Translations under genes and position numbers: made by a program | Origin: Bacillota bacterium | Lineage (GTDB): Bacteria; Bacillota; UBA4882; UBA8346 | DNA length: 32,369 bases | Reading direction: 5' to 3' | Assembly (NCBI GenBank): GCA_012728785.1 | Contig: JAAYEK010000078.1 | Span: forward strand, 1-32,369 | In this document: positions 15,882-23,856 of the stretch, piece by piece | Position numbering within the stretch: the first letter of the stretch is position 1 | How the letters are laid out: each line of letters opens with the position of its first letter | Notes under the pieces: model-generated | The model's database searches: none | What the model was told of the DNA's origin: nothing | What the model saw: only the letters and a program-made list of their open reading frames with translations

Positions 15882-17214
15882 ACTCATAAAGCCCCCAACT
15901 TAAGGACCAATAGTATTCATCGTTTTTACGGCCTCTTTGGATCTCAAATACTTGTTTTTTATCCGGAGATAAAGCTATTCCCGTCGTAAATCCTTGGTCG
16001 TTATCCAATGCCAACCGATAGCGCAGCTTTTCCGAAGGAAGATACATTTGGTCAATGGCAAAATCGGGTTTCACGGCTTCATTGATTGTTGTGATCTTTG
16101 TTCCCCAATGATCGTTCCAACGATAGTATTGTTCCCAAGTCAGCCAAGGGTTCTGATCCGGAGTGTCTGAGACTTTGAAAGACCATTGCGCTTTTCCACG
16201 AATGCCCCATAATGAAGCATAATCTCTCAGATCAAAGTGTTTGTCGATTGATACTGAAAAGATAGGTTCCTCATTATCGGACTCAATACCCAAAGAGACG
16301 TTTTTGTGATAAAATATTCCGCCGCCTCTTATTTCTTCCGTAGCACTATTATTAATCGCCGCTAAAATCAACTGATATTTGGTCACTCCAATATCCGGAA
16401 GGAGTGGGTTGCGTTTTTTAGTCAAATCCGGGATCTCAACTTTGGCCAGAGAGTTATAATAAGGTTCGACAAATTCCAGACGGGATATTACCGGAAAATG
16501 ATCCGAACCATCCCAATCAAGGACCTCAGCCTCAACCGGCCGCCAATGCTCACTATACCAGATTAGATCAATCAGATAGCAGGGATTGTATGTCGGGAAG
16601 GTTTTAGGTAGCGAAAAATCCGCCCCGATTTGTTGAAAGGGAAAATTTTTAAGTAACTTATTGGTAGGTTCCAGATTAAAATCACCCATGATCAATAATG
16701 GCCCATGCAGGTAGTTGGAGATTCTAATTAGTTCATTCAGTTGTTGCAGCTGTTCTGTCCAGCCCAAACCGATATGAGTATTTATAACTCGAAAATAACG
16801 GCCTTTAATTTCAATGGCTACCTCATTTAAACCCCGTTGTTCCAGTTGACTAGGAAGATAGAGGTGGCGATCGTAAACTACCTTATGTCTGGTGAGTACA
16901 ACGTTTCCAAAGCGATAAAGAGGAAGATTGGCATTCATCCCGGATATTATTTGGTAGCCTGTTGATGTTAAGCTTTTTAAATGCTTCCGCTCAACCTCTT
17001 GTAAAGCGATGATATCCGGTTGTTTTAAGGCGACTAGTTCTAAAAAACGTTCCAAATTTGATTCGCCTAGAGTATCTTTTCCATTATGCAGGTTCAAAGT
17101 CATTACAGTTATCGAAAGAGACTCATCGGATGCGTATAATGGATGCAAACCTAAAATAGACAGCAGTAGAATAATAAATTTGATTTTTAAAAAGGTTGGT
17201 TTTTTACTAAACAT
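15874..17214 (-). CDS. Exported endonuclease/exonuclease/phosphatase-fold protein with beta-rich C-terminal extension
   Basis: A 446-residue protein with a signal peptide (basic start, then hydrophobic residues 12-27). Residues about 34-250 form an EEP domain with all its landmarks: MTLNLHNG, LQEVE (metal Glu), NTHIG, GDFNLEP (Asp-Phe-Asn) and DWDGSDHFPV (catalytic Asp-His). This fold cleaves phosphodiesters in DNA, RNA or phospholipid head groups; the exported location favours extracellular nucleic acid or lipid. The last 190 residues are not recognised. They alternate polar and hydrophobic residues and end in YYWSLSWGLYEFN, suggesting a beta sandwich or a small barrel. The ATG follows GAGG at ten bases. 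The gene is divergent from fur. Confidence 0.85.
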   Translation of the reverse strand: MFSKKPTFLKIKFIILLLSILGLHPLYASDESLSITVMTLNLHNGKDTLGESNLERFLELVALKQPDIIALQEVERKHLKSLTSTGYQIISGMNANLPLYRFGNVVLTRHKVVYDRHLYLPSQLEQRGLNEVAIEIKGRYFRVINTHIGLGWTEQLQQLNELIRISNYLHGPLLIMGDFNLEPTNKLLKNFPFQQIGADFSLPKTFPTYNPCYLIDLIWYSEHWRPVEAEVLDWDGSDHFPVISRLEFVEPYYNSLAKVEIPDLTKKRNPLLPDIGVTKYQLILAAINNSATEEIRGGGIFYHKNVSLGIESDNEEPIFSVSIDKHFDLRDYASLWGIRGKAQWSFKVSDTPDQNPWLTWEQYYRWNDHWGTKITTINEAVKPDFAIDQMYLPSEKLRYRLALDNDQGFTTGIALSPDKKQVFEIQRGRKNDEYYWSLSWGLYEFN

Positions 17215-17428
17215 TTATGGCAATCCTCAAATGATTAGTTTAGTGATGGACTATTGGCCGCTAGCGGTTGTTTATTGCCAGTAGCTAATTGCCAATAGCA
17301 CCTTTCAAAACAAACACATCAAAAGAATACTACTTGAAAACCGATTGTTCCTGCTGGGAGTAATTGTTCTTTGGATATAAAGGAAAGAAGAGGAAAATGG
17401 TAAATAACGAAGATAAGTGTATCAAATA

Positions 17429-17457
17429 TTTACAAATCAAAGGGGATATCATATATT
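17429..17457 (+). promoter_or_regulatory. Promoter of fur
   Basis: TTTACA (17429-17434) and TATATT (17452-17457) lie 17 bases apart. The start point would be near 17464, inside the Fur box, so bound Fur would block initiation. Confidence 0.6.
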
Positions 17458-17461
17458 GAAA

Positions 17462-17478
17462 TTGAAATTCGATTTCAA
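17462..17478 (+). promoter_or_regulatory. Fur box ahead of fur
   Basis: TGAAATTCGATTTCA (17463-17477) fits the 7-1-7 Fur palindrome with one arm mismatch and is flanked by a further T/A pair. It covers the predicted fur start point, which implies autorepression. Confidence 0.65.
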
Positions 17479-17493
17479 GAAAGGAACGGTTGA

Positions 17494-17934
17494 TTGAAAA
17501 CCAATGAAGAGCAGGTATTGATCGAATACCTACGCCAAAAAGATTTAAAATATACGGAACAACGCCGAATAATCTTGGAATCTTTTTTAAAAACGGAGAC
17601 CCATTTTACCGTTGACGACCTTTACGCGGGGGTCAAAGAGGTAAACCAATCAATTGGTTATACTACGATTTATCGTACTTTGAAACTCTTTGTCGAGTGT
17701 GGGTTAGCTAGTGAAATGAAGTTTAAAGACGGAATCACCCGTTATGAACACCGGTTTGGCCATGAACATCATGATCATCTTATTTGCGTCAGGTGTGGTC
17801 AATTGATAGAGGTGGTTGAGCCGGAGATCGAGGAGCTTCAAGAAAAACTCGCCCGAAAACATAATTTCAAAATCGAACATCATCGGATGGAACTCTACGG
17901 CATTTGTAAGAAGTGCATCAATGAGTGGGATTAG
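17494..17934 (+). CDS. fur: Fur-family metal-dependent repressor
   Basis: A 146-residue Fur. The winged helix spans about 10-85 (YTEQRRIILESFL; then SIGYTTIYRTLKLFVECGLA, the recognition region). The dimer/metal domain follows with HRFGHEHHDHLICVRCG and a closing CKKC, so both CxxC zinc pairs and the His-rich metal site are present. The start is the TTG at 17494 with AAAGGA eight bases before it; the nearby ATG at 17504 is out of frame. Fur is favoured over PerR or Zur because a Fur box precedes both this gene and the feo genes downstream. Confidence 0.92.
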   Translation: MKTNEEQVLIEYLRQKDLKYTEQRRIILESFLKTETHFTVDDLYAGVKEVNQSIGYTTIYRTLKLFVECGLASEMKFKDGITRYEHRFGHEHHDHLICVRCGQLIEVVEPEIEELQEKLARKHNFKIEHHRMELYGICKKCINEWD

Positions 17935-18010
17935 CCTTTATGAATGGCAAAAGAGGAGTTTTAAATAAGCTAACTTGAAATAGATTTGATCTTTTTTTTT
18001 GAGATTAAAT

Positions 18011-18025
18011 TGAAAACGATTTTCA
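18011..18025 (+). promoter_or_regulatory. Fur box ahead of the feoA fusion gene
   Basis: TGAAAACGATTTTCA is a 7-1-7 palindrome with one mismatch, nearly identical in style to the box ahead of fur. It lies 25 bases before the feoA start, so iron-loaded Fur should repress the feo genes. Confidence 0.7.
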
Positions 18026-18050
18026 TTTTCAACCGAGAGGAGTGGTAAAA

Positions 18051-18449
18051 ATGTTTGAGATTGGGATCATTGTCTTAATTGGAGTGTCGCTTATTTTTTG
18101 GTTGAGGCGCAGTAAAGGAGCATCTCAATGTTCCGGATGCAGTGGTTGCTCGTATCAACGCCCGGATGCGTCGGAAGAATCCACTGTCGATCTGAGTTTT
18201 AGCCTTAATCAACTTACTTTAGATCGGGTGAAAAGCGGTAAATATTGTCGTATTAAAAGCCTACCATCGGGAGTGATTATGGATCAGACAATCAGGTTCG
18301 GATTGACCGAGGGAAAAGAAGTTTTTTGTCAAGCGGTAATTCCCGCGGGGCCCGTGGTTCTCAAGGTCGACCGTCAGGAAATCGCGCTCGGACGTAATTT
18401 GGCCAAGCAAATTGGAATAGCGTGGGGGAGTGGGAAAGTTGAAAAGTAA
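18051..18449 (+). CDS. feoA: FeoB-associated Cys-rich membrane segment fused to FeoA
   Basis: A 132-residue protein. Residues 3-20 are one transmembrane helix followed by RRSKG and CSGCSGCS, the pattern of FeoB-associated Cys-rich membrane proteins. Residues about 45-130 form a FeoA SH3-like domain with an LTLDRVKSGKYCRIKSLPSG start and a closing REIALG-like strand (RQEIALGRNLAKQIGI). FeoA and the Cys-rich protein normally come as separate small partners of the ferrous iron permease FeoB; here they are one chain, which would tether FeoA at the membrane. The ATG at 18051 is eight bases after GAGGAG. The feoB remnant starts 11 bases inside its end. Confidence 0.8.
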   Translation: MFEIGIIVLIGVSLIFWLRRSKGASQCSGCSGCSYQRPDASEESTVDLSFSLNQLTLDRVKSGKYCRIKSLPSGVIMDQTIRFGLTEGKEVFCQAVIPAGPVVLKVDRQEIALGRNLAKQIGIAWGSGKVEK

Positions 18450-18654
18450 TTCAGTTAATTTAGAGGCAAATTCTAAGAAGATTGTTTTAGTGGGAAACCC
18501 GAATACCGGTAAGTCAGTTTTTTTCAACTATCAATTATCAAGAGTATTCGGCCCGAACAGCCCTTTGGTTTAAGTAGCATTTATAGTTGGTTGCCTATTA
18601 TTGATTGTATTAAGCAGCGGGTTTAAGCGATTTAAGCGTGGCTTGGCAAGATAA
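18439..18654 (+). pseudogene. feoB: feoB remnant with large internal deletion
   Basis: From TTG 18439 the frame gives the FeoB G-domain start: KIVLVGNPNTGKSVFFNY, with the Walker A loop intact. Homology then stops. After TAA at 18571-18573 the same frame continues VAFIVGCLLLIVLSSGFKRF and ends basic at TAA 18654, which looks like the last transmembrane helix and tail of FeoB. A normal FeoB has about 600-750 residues, so nearly all of the GTPase and permease is missing. The remnant overlaps feoA as an intact feoB commonly does. A functional FeoB, if any, must be elsewhere. Confidence 0.8.
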
Positions 18655-18843
18655 ATCAAACCAGTCCTTTTGGGGACTGGTATTTTGGTTTTGTTTCATC
18701 AAATTTTGTAGTTCTTTCTTGCTCATTTGGCGAAATTTCTTTTGGTTCTTCCGAATGTCGTTATCATGTACTCTGGTCCGGGGATTAATTTGCCAGGTAT
18801 TCCGGATACTCTGCCCGGGAATCCGTTTTTTGGGGGTTTTCAT
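18610..18843 (-). CDS. Small basic protein, unknown function
   Basis: A 77-residue, Lys/Arg-rich protein. Residues 1-50 include NTWQINPRTRVHDNDIRKN, a W-x-I-N-P-x-T-R-V pattern that I recall from short uncharacterised Firmicute proteins. The ATG at 18843 is seven bases after GAGGAG, and a near-perfect promoter lies upstream, so expression is likely. The C-terminal 25 residues look less conserved and run across the feo terminator hairpin and the end of the feoB remnant on the other strand, suggesting that the deletion or drift altered its end. Nucleic-acid binding is possible from the charge alone. Confidence 0.6.
   Translation of the reverse strand: MKTPKKRIPGQSIRNTWQINPRTRVHDNDIRKNQKKFRQMSKKELQNLMKQNQNTSPQKDWFDLSCQATLKSLKPAA
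18660..18681 (+). terminator. Terminator-like hairpin after the feo genes
   Basis: An 8-bp perfect stem (18660-18667 with 18674-18681) with a 6-base loop is followed by ATTTTGGTTTTG on the plus strand, six bases beyond the feoB remnant. It also lies inside the coding sequence of the minus-strand small basic protein. Confidence 0.5.
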
Positions 18844-18932
18844 TTTAGACTCCTCAATAATTTAATAGTCTACCAATAATGGCGTTATCTATCCAGATTT
18901 TGAAATTGGTTCATCGTAATCACCTATGTTAA

Positions 18933-18961
18933 ATTATATAATACCAATAAAGAGTTTTCAA
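18933..18961 (-). promoter_or_regulatory. Promoter of the small basic protein
   Basis: On the minus strand TTGAAA (18961-18956) and TATAAT (18938-18933) are 17 bases apart: five and six of six consensus matches. The start would be near 18926, leaving a leader of about 83 bases. Confidence 0.65.
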
Positions 18962-18990
18962 TTGTTAGAAGTTAATTTAATTGATAAACT
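18962..18990 (+). promoter_or_regulatory. Possible rtcB promoter
   Basis: TTGTTA (18962-18967) and TAAACT (18985-18990) with a 17-base spacer; both hexamers are moderate matches. It would give rtcB a very short leader. Confidence 0.35.
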
Positions 18991-19008
18991 AAAGATGAGG
19001 AGAAAGTG

Positions 19009-20244
19009 ATGTTTATCTTATTTCATCAAACAAAACAAAAATATCCAATTAAAGTCTGGCTCAGAAAACCGGAACAGGTTGATGCGGGATGTATGGAGCA
19101 GGCGCTTAATTTGGCGAATCTTCCATTCCTTCATCAATGGGTAGCCTTAATGCCGGATACCCATCAAGGCATCGGAATGCCCATCGGGGGCGTGATCGCG
19201 ACCAAAGATGTAATTATCCCCAACGCGGTAGGAGTGGATATTGGATGCGGGATGGCCTATATCCAAACTGACCTCCCGGCGGAAGTTTTACAAAGGAAGG
19301 ACAAGGCGAACGGAAGGTTGATCGAAGCGGTTATCGGTGATATTTTACGCAATATTCCGGTGGGGTTTGCCCATCACCGGCAAAAACAACCTTGTCAGGC
19401 TTTGGAACAGGCGGAGGAACAGCTCTCAAAATATGAATTTGCGAAGGAGTTACTACCGGAGCTGCGGGAAGGGTATTATCAAGTAGGCACTCTCGGAGGA
19501 GGGAATCATTTCATCGAGCTTCAGGAAGATGAAGATGGGATGGTAGGGATCATGTTGCATTCGGGGAGTAGAAACTTTGGTCTGAAGATCTGTCGATACT
19601 TTAATCAAGCCGCCAAAGAGTTGAATAAGCAGAAGAACAACGCTTTACCGAAAGAGTATAATTTGGCTTTTTTGCCCGTTGATAGCGGGGAAGGCGAGTC
19701 GTATATCGCGTGGATGAAGTTGGCCCTTGAGTTTGCCCGAGAGAACCGGGAACAAATGTTGGAACGAGTGATGGAACTTTTAGAAAAATGGGTAGCTAAG
19801 TATGCCAAGGAGACGGTATCTTTTTCGGATCGGATTAATTGTCACCATAATTATGCCGCTTTAGAGGAACACTATGGCGCTAAGGTTTGGGTCCATCGGA
19901 AAGGAGCGATCCGGGCAGGTCAAGATGAACCGGGGATTATCCCCGGAGCGATGGGTTCCTTTAGCTATCTGGTTCGAGGGCTTGGTAATCCGGAGAGTTT
20001 TGAGTCCTGTTCCCATGGGGCGGGCCGTAAGTATTCCCGGACTGGCGCTAAACAAAGGTATTCCGTGGATGAAGTTTTAAAAGATTTACAGAAATGCCGG
20101 GTGGTTTTGGGTAAACATAAAAGGGCGGATGTTGCCGAAGAGAGCCGGTTTGCGTATAAAGATATCGATTTTGTAATCCAAAATGAACTTGATTTGGTAA
20201 AGCTGGTGAAGAAACTGAGGACTATCGGGGTGGTGAAGGGGTAG
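19009..20244 (+). CDS. rtcB: RtcB-type RNA ligase
   Basis: A 411-residue RtcB, the GTP- and Mn-dependent ligase that joins 2',3'-cyclic phosphate or 3'-phosphate RNA ends to 5'-OH ends, acting in tRNA or RNA repair. Diagnostic stretches are present: DTHQGIGMPIGGVIA, GVDIGCGM (metal Cys), GTLGGGNHFIEL and HSGSRNFG (metal His residues), HHNYA, and SCSHGAGR with the His that is guanylylated. Length is the common bacterial short form. The ATG at 19009 follows GAGGAG; a GTG directly before it is the alternative. No archease or RtcR neighbour is present. The aldo/keto reductase follows after 51 bases and may be co-transcribed. Confidence 0.95.
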   Translation: MFILFHQTKQKYPIKVWLRKPEQVDAGCMEQALNLANLPFLHQWVALMPDTHQGIGMPIGGVIATKDVIIPNAVGVDIGCGMAYIQTDLPAEVLQRKDKANGRLIEAVIGDILRNIPVGFAHHRQKQPCQALEQAEEQLSKYEFAKELLPELREGYYQVGTLGGGNHFIELQEDEDGMVGIMLHSGSRNFGLKICRYFNQAAKELNKQKNNALPKEYNLAFLPVDSGEGESYIAWMKLALEFARENREQMLERVMELLEKWVAKYAKETVSFSDRINCHHNYAALEEHYGAKVWVHRKGAIRAGQDEPGIIPGAMGSFSYLVRGLGNPESFESCSHGAGRKYSRTGAKQRYSVDEVLKDLQKCRVVLGKHKRADVAEESRFAYKDIDFVIQNELDLVKLVKKLRTIGVVKG

Positions 20245-20295
20245 TTTAATTTACAATTTACAATTAAAAACATTAGGCAGCAGGAGGTTTACATC

Positions 20296-21423
20296 ATGCA
20301 ATATCGTGATTATGGGAATACTGGAATTAAGCTCTCGGCGTTAGGTTTTGGGGCGATGCGCCTTCAGGAAGTGGAACAAAACGGGAAGAAACAAATTGAT
20401 GAAGAGAAGGCCATTGAAGCAATTCGCCGGGCTTTTGAACTAGGGGTTAACTACATCGATTCCGCCTACATCTACCACGATGGTTATAGTGAAGTATTAG
20501 TCGGCAAGGCCATTAAAGGTCTGCGGGACCGAATTTATCTTTCCACTAAGTCTCCGGGACATCTGGTTAAAAAACCCGGCGATTACCGGCGGATTTTAGA
20601 GGAACAGTTGACTCGGCTCCAGGTGGACTATTTGGACTTCTACTATTTTCACGGTATTGGTTATCAAACTTTTAGGGAAACCGATGAACGATCCGGATGG
20701 ATGAAGGAAGCGGAACAAGCCAAAAACGAAGGTTTAATCAAACAGATCACTTTTTCGTTTCACGCTCCACCTCAGGAAATGATCCAATTGATTGATTTGG
20801 GTATCTTCTCCGGAGTGCTATGCCAGTACAATTTTTTGGACCGGAGCAACGAAGAAGCCATGGCTTACGCTCGGAGCAAAGGTTTGGGGGTAGCGATCAT
20901 GGGTCCGGTAGGGGGTGGTAGGATCGCAGGGCTACCGGAGAAGATTCGACAGGAACTTAATCTACCGGTGGAAAGCAATGTGGAATTGGCCTTGCGATTC
21001 GTTTTAGCCAATCCTAATGTGACCTGCGTCCTTTCCGGGATGGGTTCTTTGCAAATGGTCGAGGAGAATGCAAGGTACGCCGGTAATGCCCAACCGTTAA
21101 AGCAGGAAGAAGTTAAGGCTATCAATACCTTGATGAAAAAGTACCGGAGGCTGGCCGATCTTTACTGCACCGGCTGTAAATATTGCCTACCATGCCCGAA
21201 GGGTATTGACATTCCGTCGATCTTTAGTTTTTATAATTATTATAACGTCTACGGATTGAAGGATTATGCCCGTAAAAATTATGGCGGATTTGGTAAATTT
21301 CCGTGGCTGCCGGAGATAAAGGCCGATGCCTGCAGCGAATGTGGGGCTTGTGAGAAAAAGTGCCCTCAGAAGATTAAGATCAGGGAGCAGTTGAAAGAAG
21401 CCCACCGGGTGTTGAGTATCTAA
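20296..21423 (+). CDS. Aldo/keto reductase with C-terminal 4Fe-4S domain
   Basis: A 375-residue oxidoreductase. Residues 1-275 form the aldo/keto reductase barrel, with tetrad residues visible in YIDSAYIYHDG (Asp, Tyr), LSTKSP (Lys) and YYFHGI (His). The C-terminal part has CTGCKYCLPCPKGIDIP and CSECGACEKKCPQKI, two Cys clusters for iron-sulfur binding. Such fusions are common in anaerobes; their substrates are mostly unknown. AGGAGG lies eight bases before the ATG. The EamA transporter gene starts 27 bases downstream, suggesting an operon. Confidence 0.9.
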   Translation: MQYRDYGNTGIKLSALGFGAMRLQEVEQNGKKQIDEEKAIEAIRRAFELGVNYIDSAYIYHDGYSEVLVGKAIKGLRDRIYLSTKSPGHLVKKPGDYRRILEEQLTRLQVDYLDFYYFHGIGYQTFRETDERSGWMKEAEQAKNEGLIKQITFSFHAPPQEMIQLIDLGIFSGVLCQYNFLDRSNEEAMAYARSKGLGVAIMGPVGGGRIAGLPEKIRQELNLPVESNVELALRFVLANPNVTCVLSGMGSLQMVEENARYAGNAQPLKQEEVKAINTLMKKYRRLADLYCTGCKYCLPCPKGIDIPSIFSFYNYYNVYGLKDYARKNYGGFGKFPWLPEIKADACSECGACEKKCPQKIKIREQLKEAHRVLSI

Positions 21424-21450
21424 AAATCCATCTTGAACAGGAAGAAGATC

Positions 21451-22347
21451 ATGAATAATCCTAAAAACTCTTTAAACCAGCATTCAAAAGGTATTTTTTT
21501 CTTGGCGCTCGCCGCATTGCTTTGGAGCTGCGGCGGTTTCTTAATTAAATGGGTCTCTTGGAACCCGTTGGCAATAGCCGGAACGAGGAGTTTGATCGCC
21601 GCGGGGGTGATGTTTCTCTATCGCCGACGCAAATTTGATTTTAATTGGTCGACGGCCCAGATCGGCGGCGCAGTTGCTTATGGGGCTACGGTAATTTCCT
21701 TTGTGGTAGCAAACAAAATGACTACTGCGGCCAACGCAATTTTGCTTCAATATACGGCCCCAGTTTTTGTAGCGCTGTTTGCTTACTGGTTTTTGGGAGA
21801 GAAAACAAGCCGCCTGGACTGGATAACAATCGGAATCACCCTGGGCGGGATGATCCTTTTCTTCCTGGATAATCTATCGGCGGGAAATTTCTTAGGAAAC
21901 TTAGTAGCTCTTTTTAGCGGGGCTTCTTTTGCTGGGGTGGTGCTGTTATCCAGAAAGCAAAAGGATGGTTCGCCGCTGGAATCCTTTTTTCTCGGCAATA
22001 TTTTAACCGGCTTGGTTGGTCTTCCGTTTATGTTGCAGTCAGCCCCAAACGCCTCCGGTTGGGTTGGTTTAATTTTATTAGGAGTATTCCAGTTGGGAAT
22101 TTCTTATATCGTTTATGCGGAAGCGATGAAACGTGTTACCGCTTTGGAAGGGGTTTTAATTCCCGTAATTGAACCGATTCTCAATCCGGTTTGGGTTTTT
22201 TTACTGCTTCACGAGGTACCGGGGAAGTGGGCATTGGCCGGAGGCGTCGTTGTATTGGTTTCGGTTACTTTAAGATGTGTGTTTGCGATTAAGTCTAAGA
22301 TAAAGACGGAATACAGTAGACAGTACTTTGGCGCTTTAAAACAGTAG
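21451..22347 (+). CDS. EamA/DMT-family membrane transporter
   Basis: A 298-residue membrane protein with about ten hydrophobic helices in two similar halves: an EamA repeat at about 12-140 and another at about 150-285, with the typical helix-end GEKTSRLDWITIGITLGGM in the first. Members export amino acids, metabolites or sugars by exchange or proton coupling; the substrate cannot be inferred. The ATG at 21451 follows AGGAAGA; a TTG at 21433 in frame lacks a binding site. It probably shares a transcript with the aldo/keto reductase. Confidence 0.88.
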   Translation: MNNPKNSLNQHSKGIFFLALAALLWSCGGFLIKWVSWNPLAIAGTRSLIAAGVMFLYRRRKFDFNWSTAQIGGAVAYGATVISFVVANKMTTAANAILLQYTAPVFVALFAYWFLGEKTSRLDWITIGITLGGMILFFLDNLSAGNFLGNLVALFSGASFAGVVLLSRKQKDGSPLESFFLGNILTGLVGLPFMLQSAPNASGWVGLILLGVFQLGISYIVYAEAMKRVTALEGVLIPVIEPILNPVWVFLLLHEVPGKWALAGGVVVLVSVTLRCVFAIKSKIKTEYSRQYFGALKQ

Positions 22348-22389
22348 TAATAAAATGGAGGTGGGAGGGTCCCGAATATTAATTGGATA

Positions 22390-22854
22390 CTACTTACGGA
22401 TGTGAAGGATTTGACCTTGGTTGGCCTTGACCAATTCCGTCGTGGCAATTTTAACCAATGCAAAGGGAGAGCCTCCGCCGGTATAAACGATCTCTTTCTC
22501 CATAACTCGAGGATCGATTAGGAAGTGAGCCGGATAACCGAAAGAAGGGACTCCACCGCATGGGTAGCCGGTTTTTTCCAATATTTCCGCCGGTTTTGCG
22601 ATTCGCGGTGTTTCATTTCCCAAAAACACTCCGATTTTCACCGGATCCACTCGATCCTCGCCTTTAACAATAGCCACAATCAGATTACCTTTTTGGTCGA
22701 TGAGACAAATGTTTTTGATCAAATCTTCCGGGGACGCGCCGACCGCTTGAGCGGCTTCGGCCACTGAGTGGCAGGATTGTTTGAAGTTGAGCAGTTTTGC
22801 TTGAATTTGGCGAAGTTTAATATAGTCCAGCAGTTTTTCTTCGTAAGGGTTCAT
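22390..22854 (-). CDS. YbaK/EbsC-type aminoacyl-tRNA deacylase
   Basis: A 154-residue YbaK/ProX-fold protein. It begins with a helix and CHSVAEAAQAVGASPEDLIKNICL, followed by GNLIVAIVKGEDRVD and PCGGVPSFGYP, the conserved loops of the family. These enzymes remove misacylated amino acids from tRNA (for example Cys or Ala from tRNA-Pro). The exact tRNA specificity is open. The ATG follows AGAGG at ten bases. It is convergent with the EamA gene, 42 bases apart, with no clear terminator between. Confidence 0.88.
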   Translation of the reverse strand: MNPYEEKLLDYIKLRQIQAKLLNFKQSCHSVAEAAQAVGASPEDLIKNICLIDQKGNLIVAIVKGEDRVDPVKIGVFLGNETPRIAKPAEILEKTGYPCGGVPSFGYPAHFLIDPRVMEKEIVYTGGGSPFALVKIATTELVKANQGQILHIRK

Positions 22855-23152
22855 TTTAAGTAACCTCTAGCTTTGGCCTCGGTTCGGCAAGAATGAAATA
22901 ATCGAGCTATATTTATACTAAAAGTTTTAAGACGAGTTATTTTATGATATTCAATATCTAGTGGGTGTTTCCTGCATGGTGGGAATTTAATGAGAATTAC
23001 TTTGAAATGGTGAAATAGTCCCGGCTTTCCAAAATTATACCAGTATAAGCAGTATAAGAAGGAAATTTGCAACAGGACACCGAATAGAAAAATGAAATTA
23101 TGGATTAATAGAACGGATTTATAGAATGGAAATACGGTAGGAGGTATTGTTG

Positions 23153-23422
23153 ATGAAAGTGTCCGTTGAAAAACCAACATCCGAACAATTACAAAAACTC
23201 AATTTGTTCTCTTGGCCGATCTGGGAATGTCAGCCATCAACTTTTGACTGGCATTATGATGAACAAGAGACCTGCTATATCCTGGAGGGAAAGGTAACGA
23301 TAGAGACTGGCGCTGGAAACGTTTCTTTTGAAAAGGGCGATCTGGTGGTCTTCCCGAAAGGCCTGTCCTGCAAATGGGTGGTTCATGAAAAGGTTAGCAA
23401 GCATTATAAATTTGGGGAATAA
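23153..23422 (+). CDS. Small cupin-domain protein (EutQ/DUF861-like)
   Basis: An 89-residue single-domain cupin. WECQPSTFDWHYDEQETCYILEGKV contains the His and Glu positions of cupin motif 1, and FEKGDLVVFPKGLSCKWVVHE is motif 2. The CYILEGKV/GDLVVFPKG pattern fits the cupin_3 (DUF861) subgroup. Function of stand-alone copies is unknown; metal binding and sugar or acid isomerisation are common for the fold. The ATG at 23153 is eight bases after AGGAGG. It is followed at 13 bases by a strong bidirectional terminator. The 298 bases upstream show no recognisable feature. Confidence 0.85.
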   Translation: MKVSVEKPTSEQLQKLNLFSWPIWECQPSTFDWHYDEQETCYILEGKVTIETGAGNVSFEKGDLVVFPKGLSCKWVVHEKVSKHYKFGE

Positions 23423-23435
23423 ATGAAGTTTGAAA

Positions 23436-23470
23436 AGGGAAAAAGGATCGCCACGCGATCCTTTTTCCCT
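23436..23470. terminator. Bidirectional intrinsic terminator
   Basis: A perfect 15-bp stem (23436-23450 with 23456-23470) has a 5-base loop and an A/T tract inside the stem arms. It separates the convergent cupin and GIY-YIG genes and can serve both. Confidence 0.85.
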
Positions 23471-23478
23471 CAATACTA

Positions 23479-23841
23479 TTATTTCTTTTGATGATATCCT
23501 CTTTCTCCATAGGGCTGGAGTTTTTCCAACCAAAGTTCCTCTAGGGCTTTTAGGTCCTCTCGGTAATCATATCCCGGATCTTCCACCGGTTTTAATCTGT
23601 CGAGAACTTCAATCTCAAAACTTTCCGGCCCGTACCGGGCCAGATCTTCCTTGAGTTCTTGTTCCCAAAGCCCCATGGTCAGGCCCATCTTGAGATCGAA
23701 TTGAAAGCGGTTTAAGGCCCCGTCCAGATTCAGGCTGCTTAGAAGCTGGATTTTACCGTTGATTTTATTTTTAATTTGATAGACACCCATGTTGGGTTTG
23801 CGATTTTTATACGCTTGAATTAATTCTTTACGTCGATCCAT
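23479..23841 (-). CDS. Degenerate GIY-YIG domain protein
   Basis: A 120-residue protein. MGVYQIKNKINGK (residues 18-30) matches the first GIY motif, and GALNRFQFDLKMG and the late ALEELWLEKLQPYGERGY agree with the later Arg and Glu/Asn regions of a GIY-YIG subfamily found in Clostridia. The second motif, normally YIG or IGS-like, reads LLSS (33-36), so the conserved Gly is missing and nuclease activity is doubtful. The gene lies 15 bases after the DUF2087 regulator, with AAGGAG before its ATG, and is almost surely in the same operon. It may be a DNA- or partner-binding accessory rather than an active nuclease. Confidence 0.75.
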   Translation of the reverse strand: MDRRKELIQAYKNRKPNMGVYQIKNKINGKIQLLSSLNLDGALNRFQFDLKMGLTMGLWEQELKEDLARYGPESFEIEVLDRLKPVEDPGYDYREDLKALEELWLEKLQPYGERGYHQKK

Positions 23842-23856
23842 TTGAACACTCCTTAC

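Noticed and set aside
17250-17300. CTATTGGC...GCCAATAG inverted repeat as a terminator or MITE between the EEP gene and fur
   Set aside because: The arms are only 8 bp, far apart, with no T tract and no target duplication; the sequence looks like low-complexity intergenic filler.
20865-21125. Minus-strand frame within the aldo/keto reductase gene, and similar antisense frames inside other long genes
   Set aside because: They lack ribosome-binding sites and family motifs, and lie opposite strongly conserved coding sequence.
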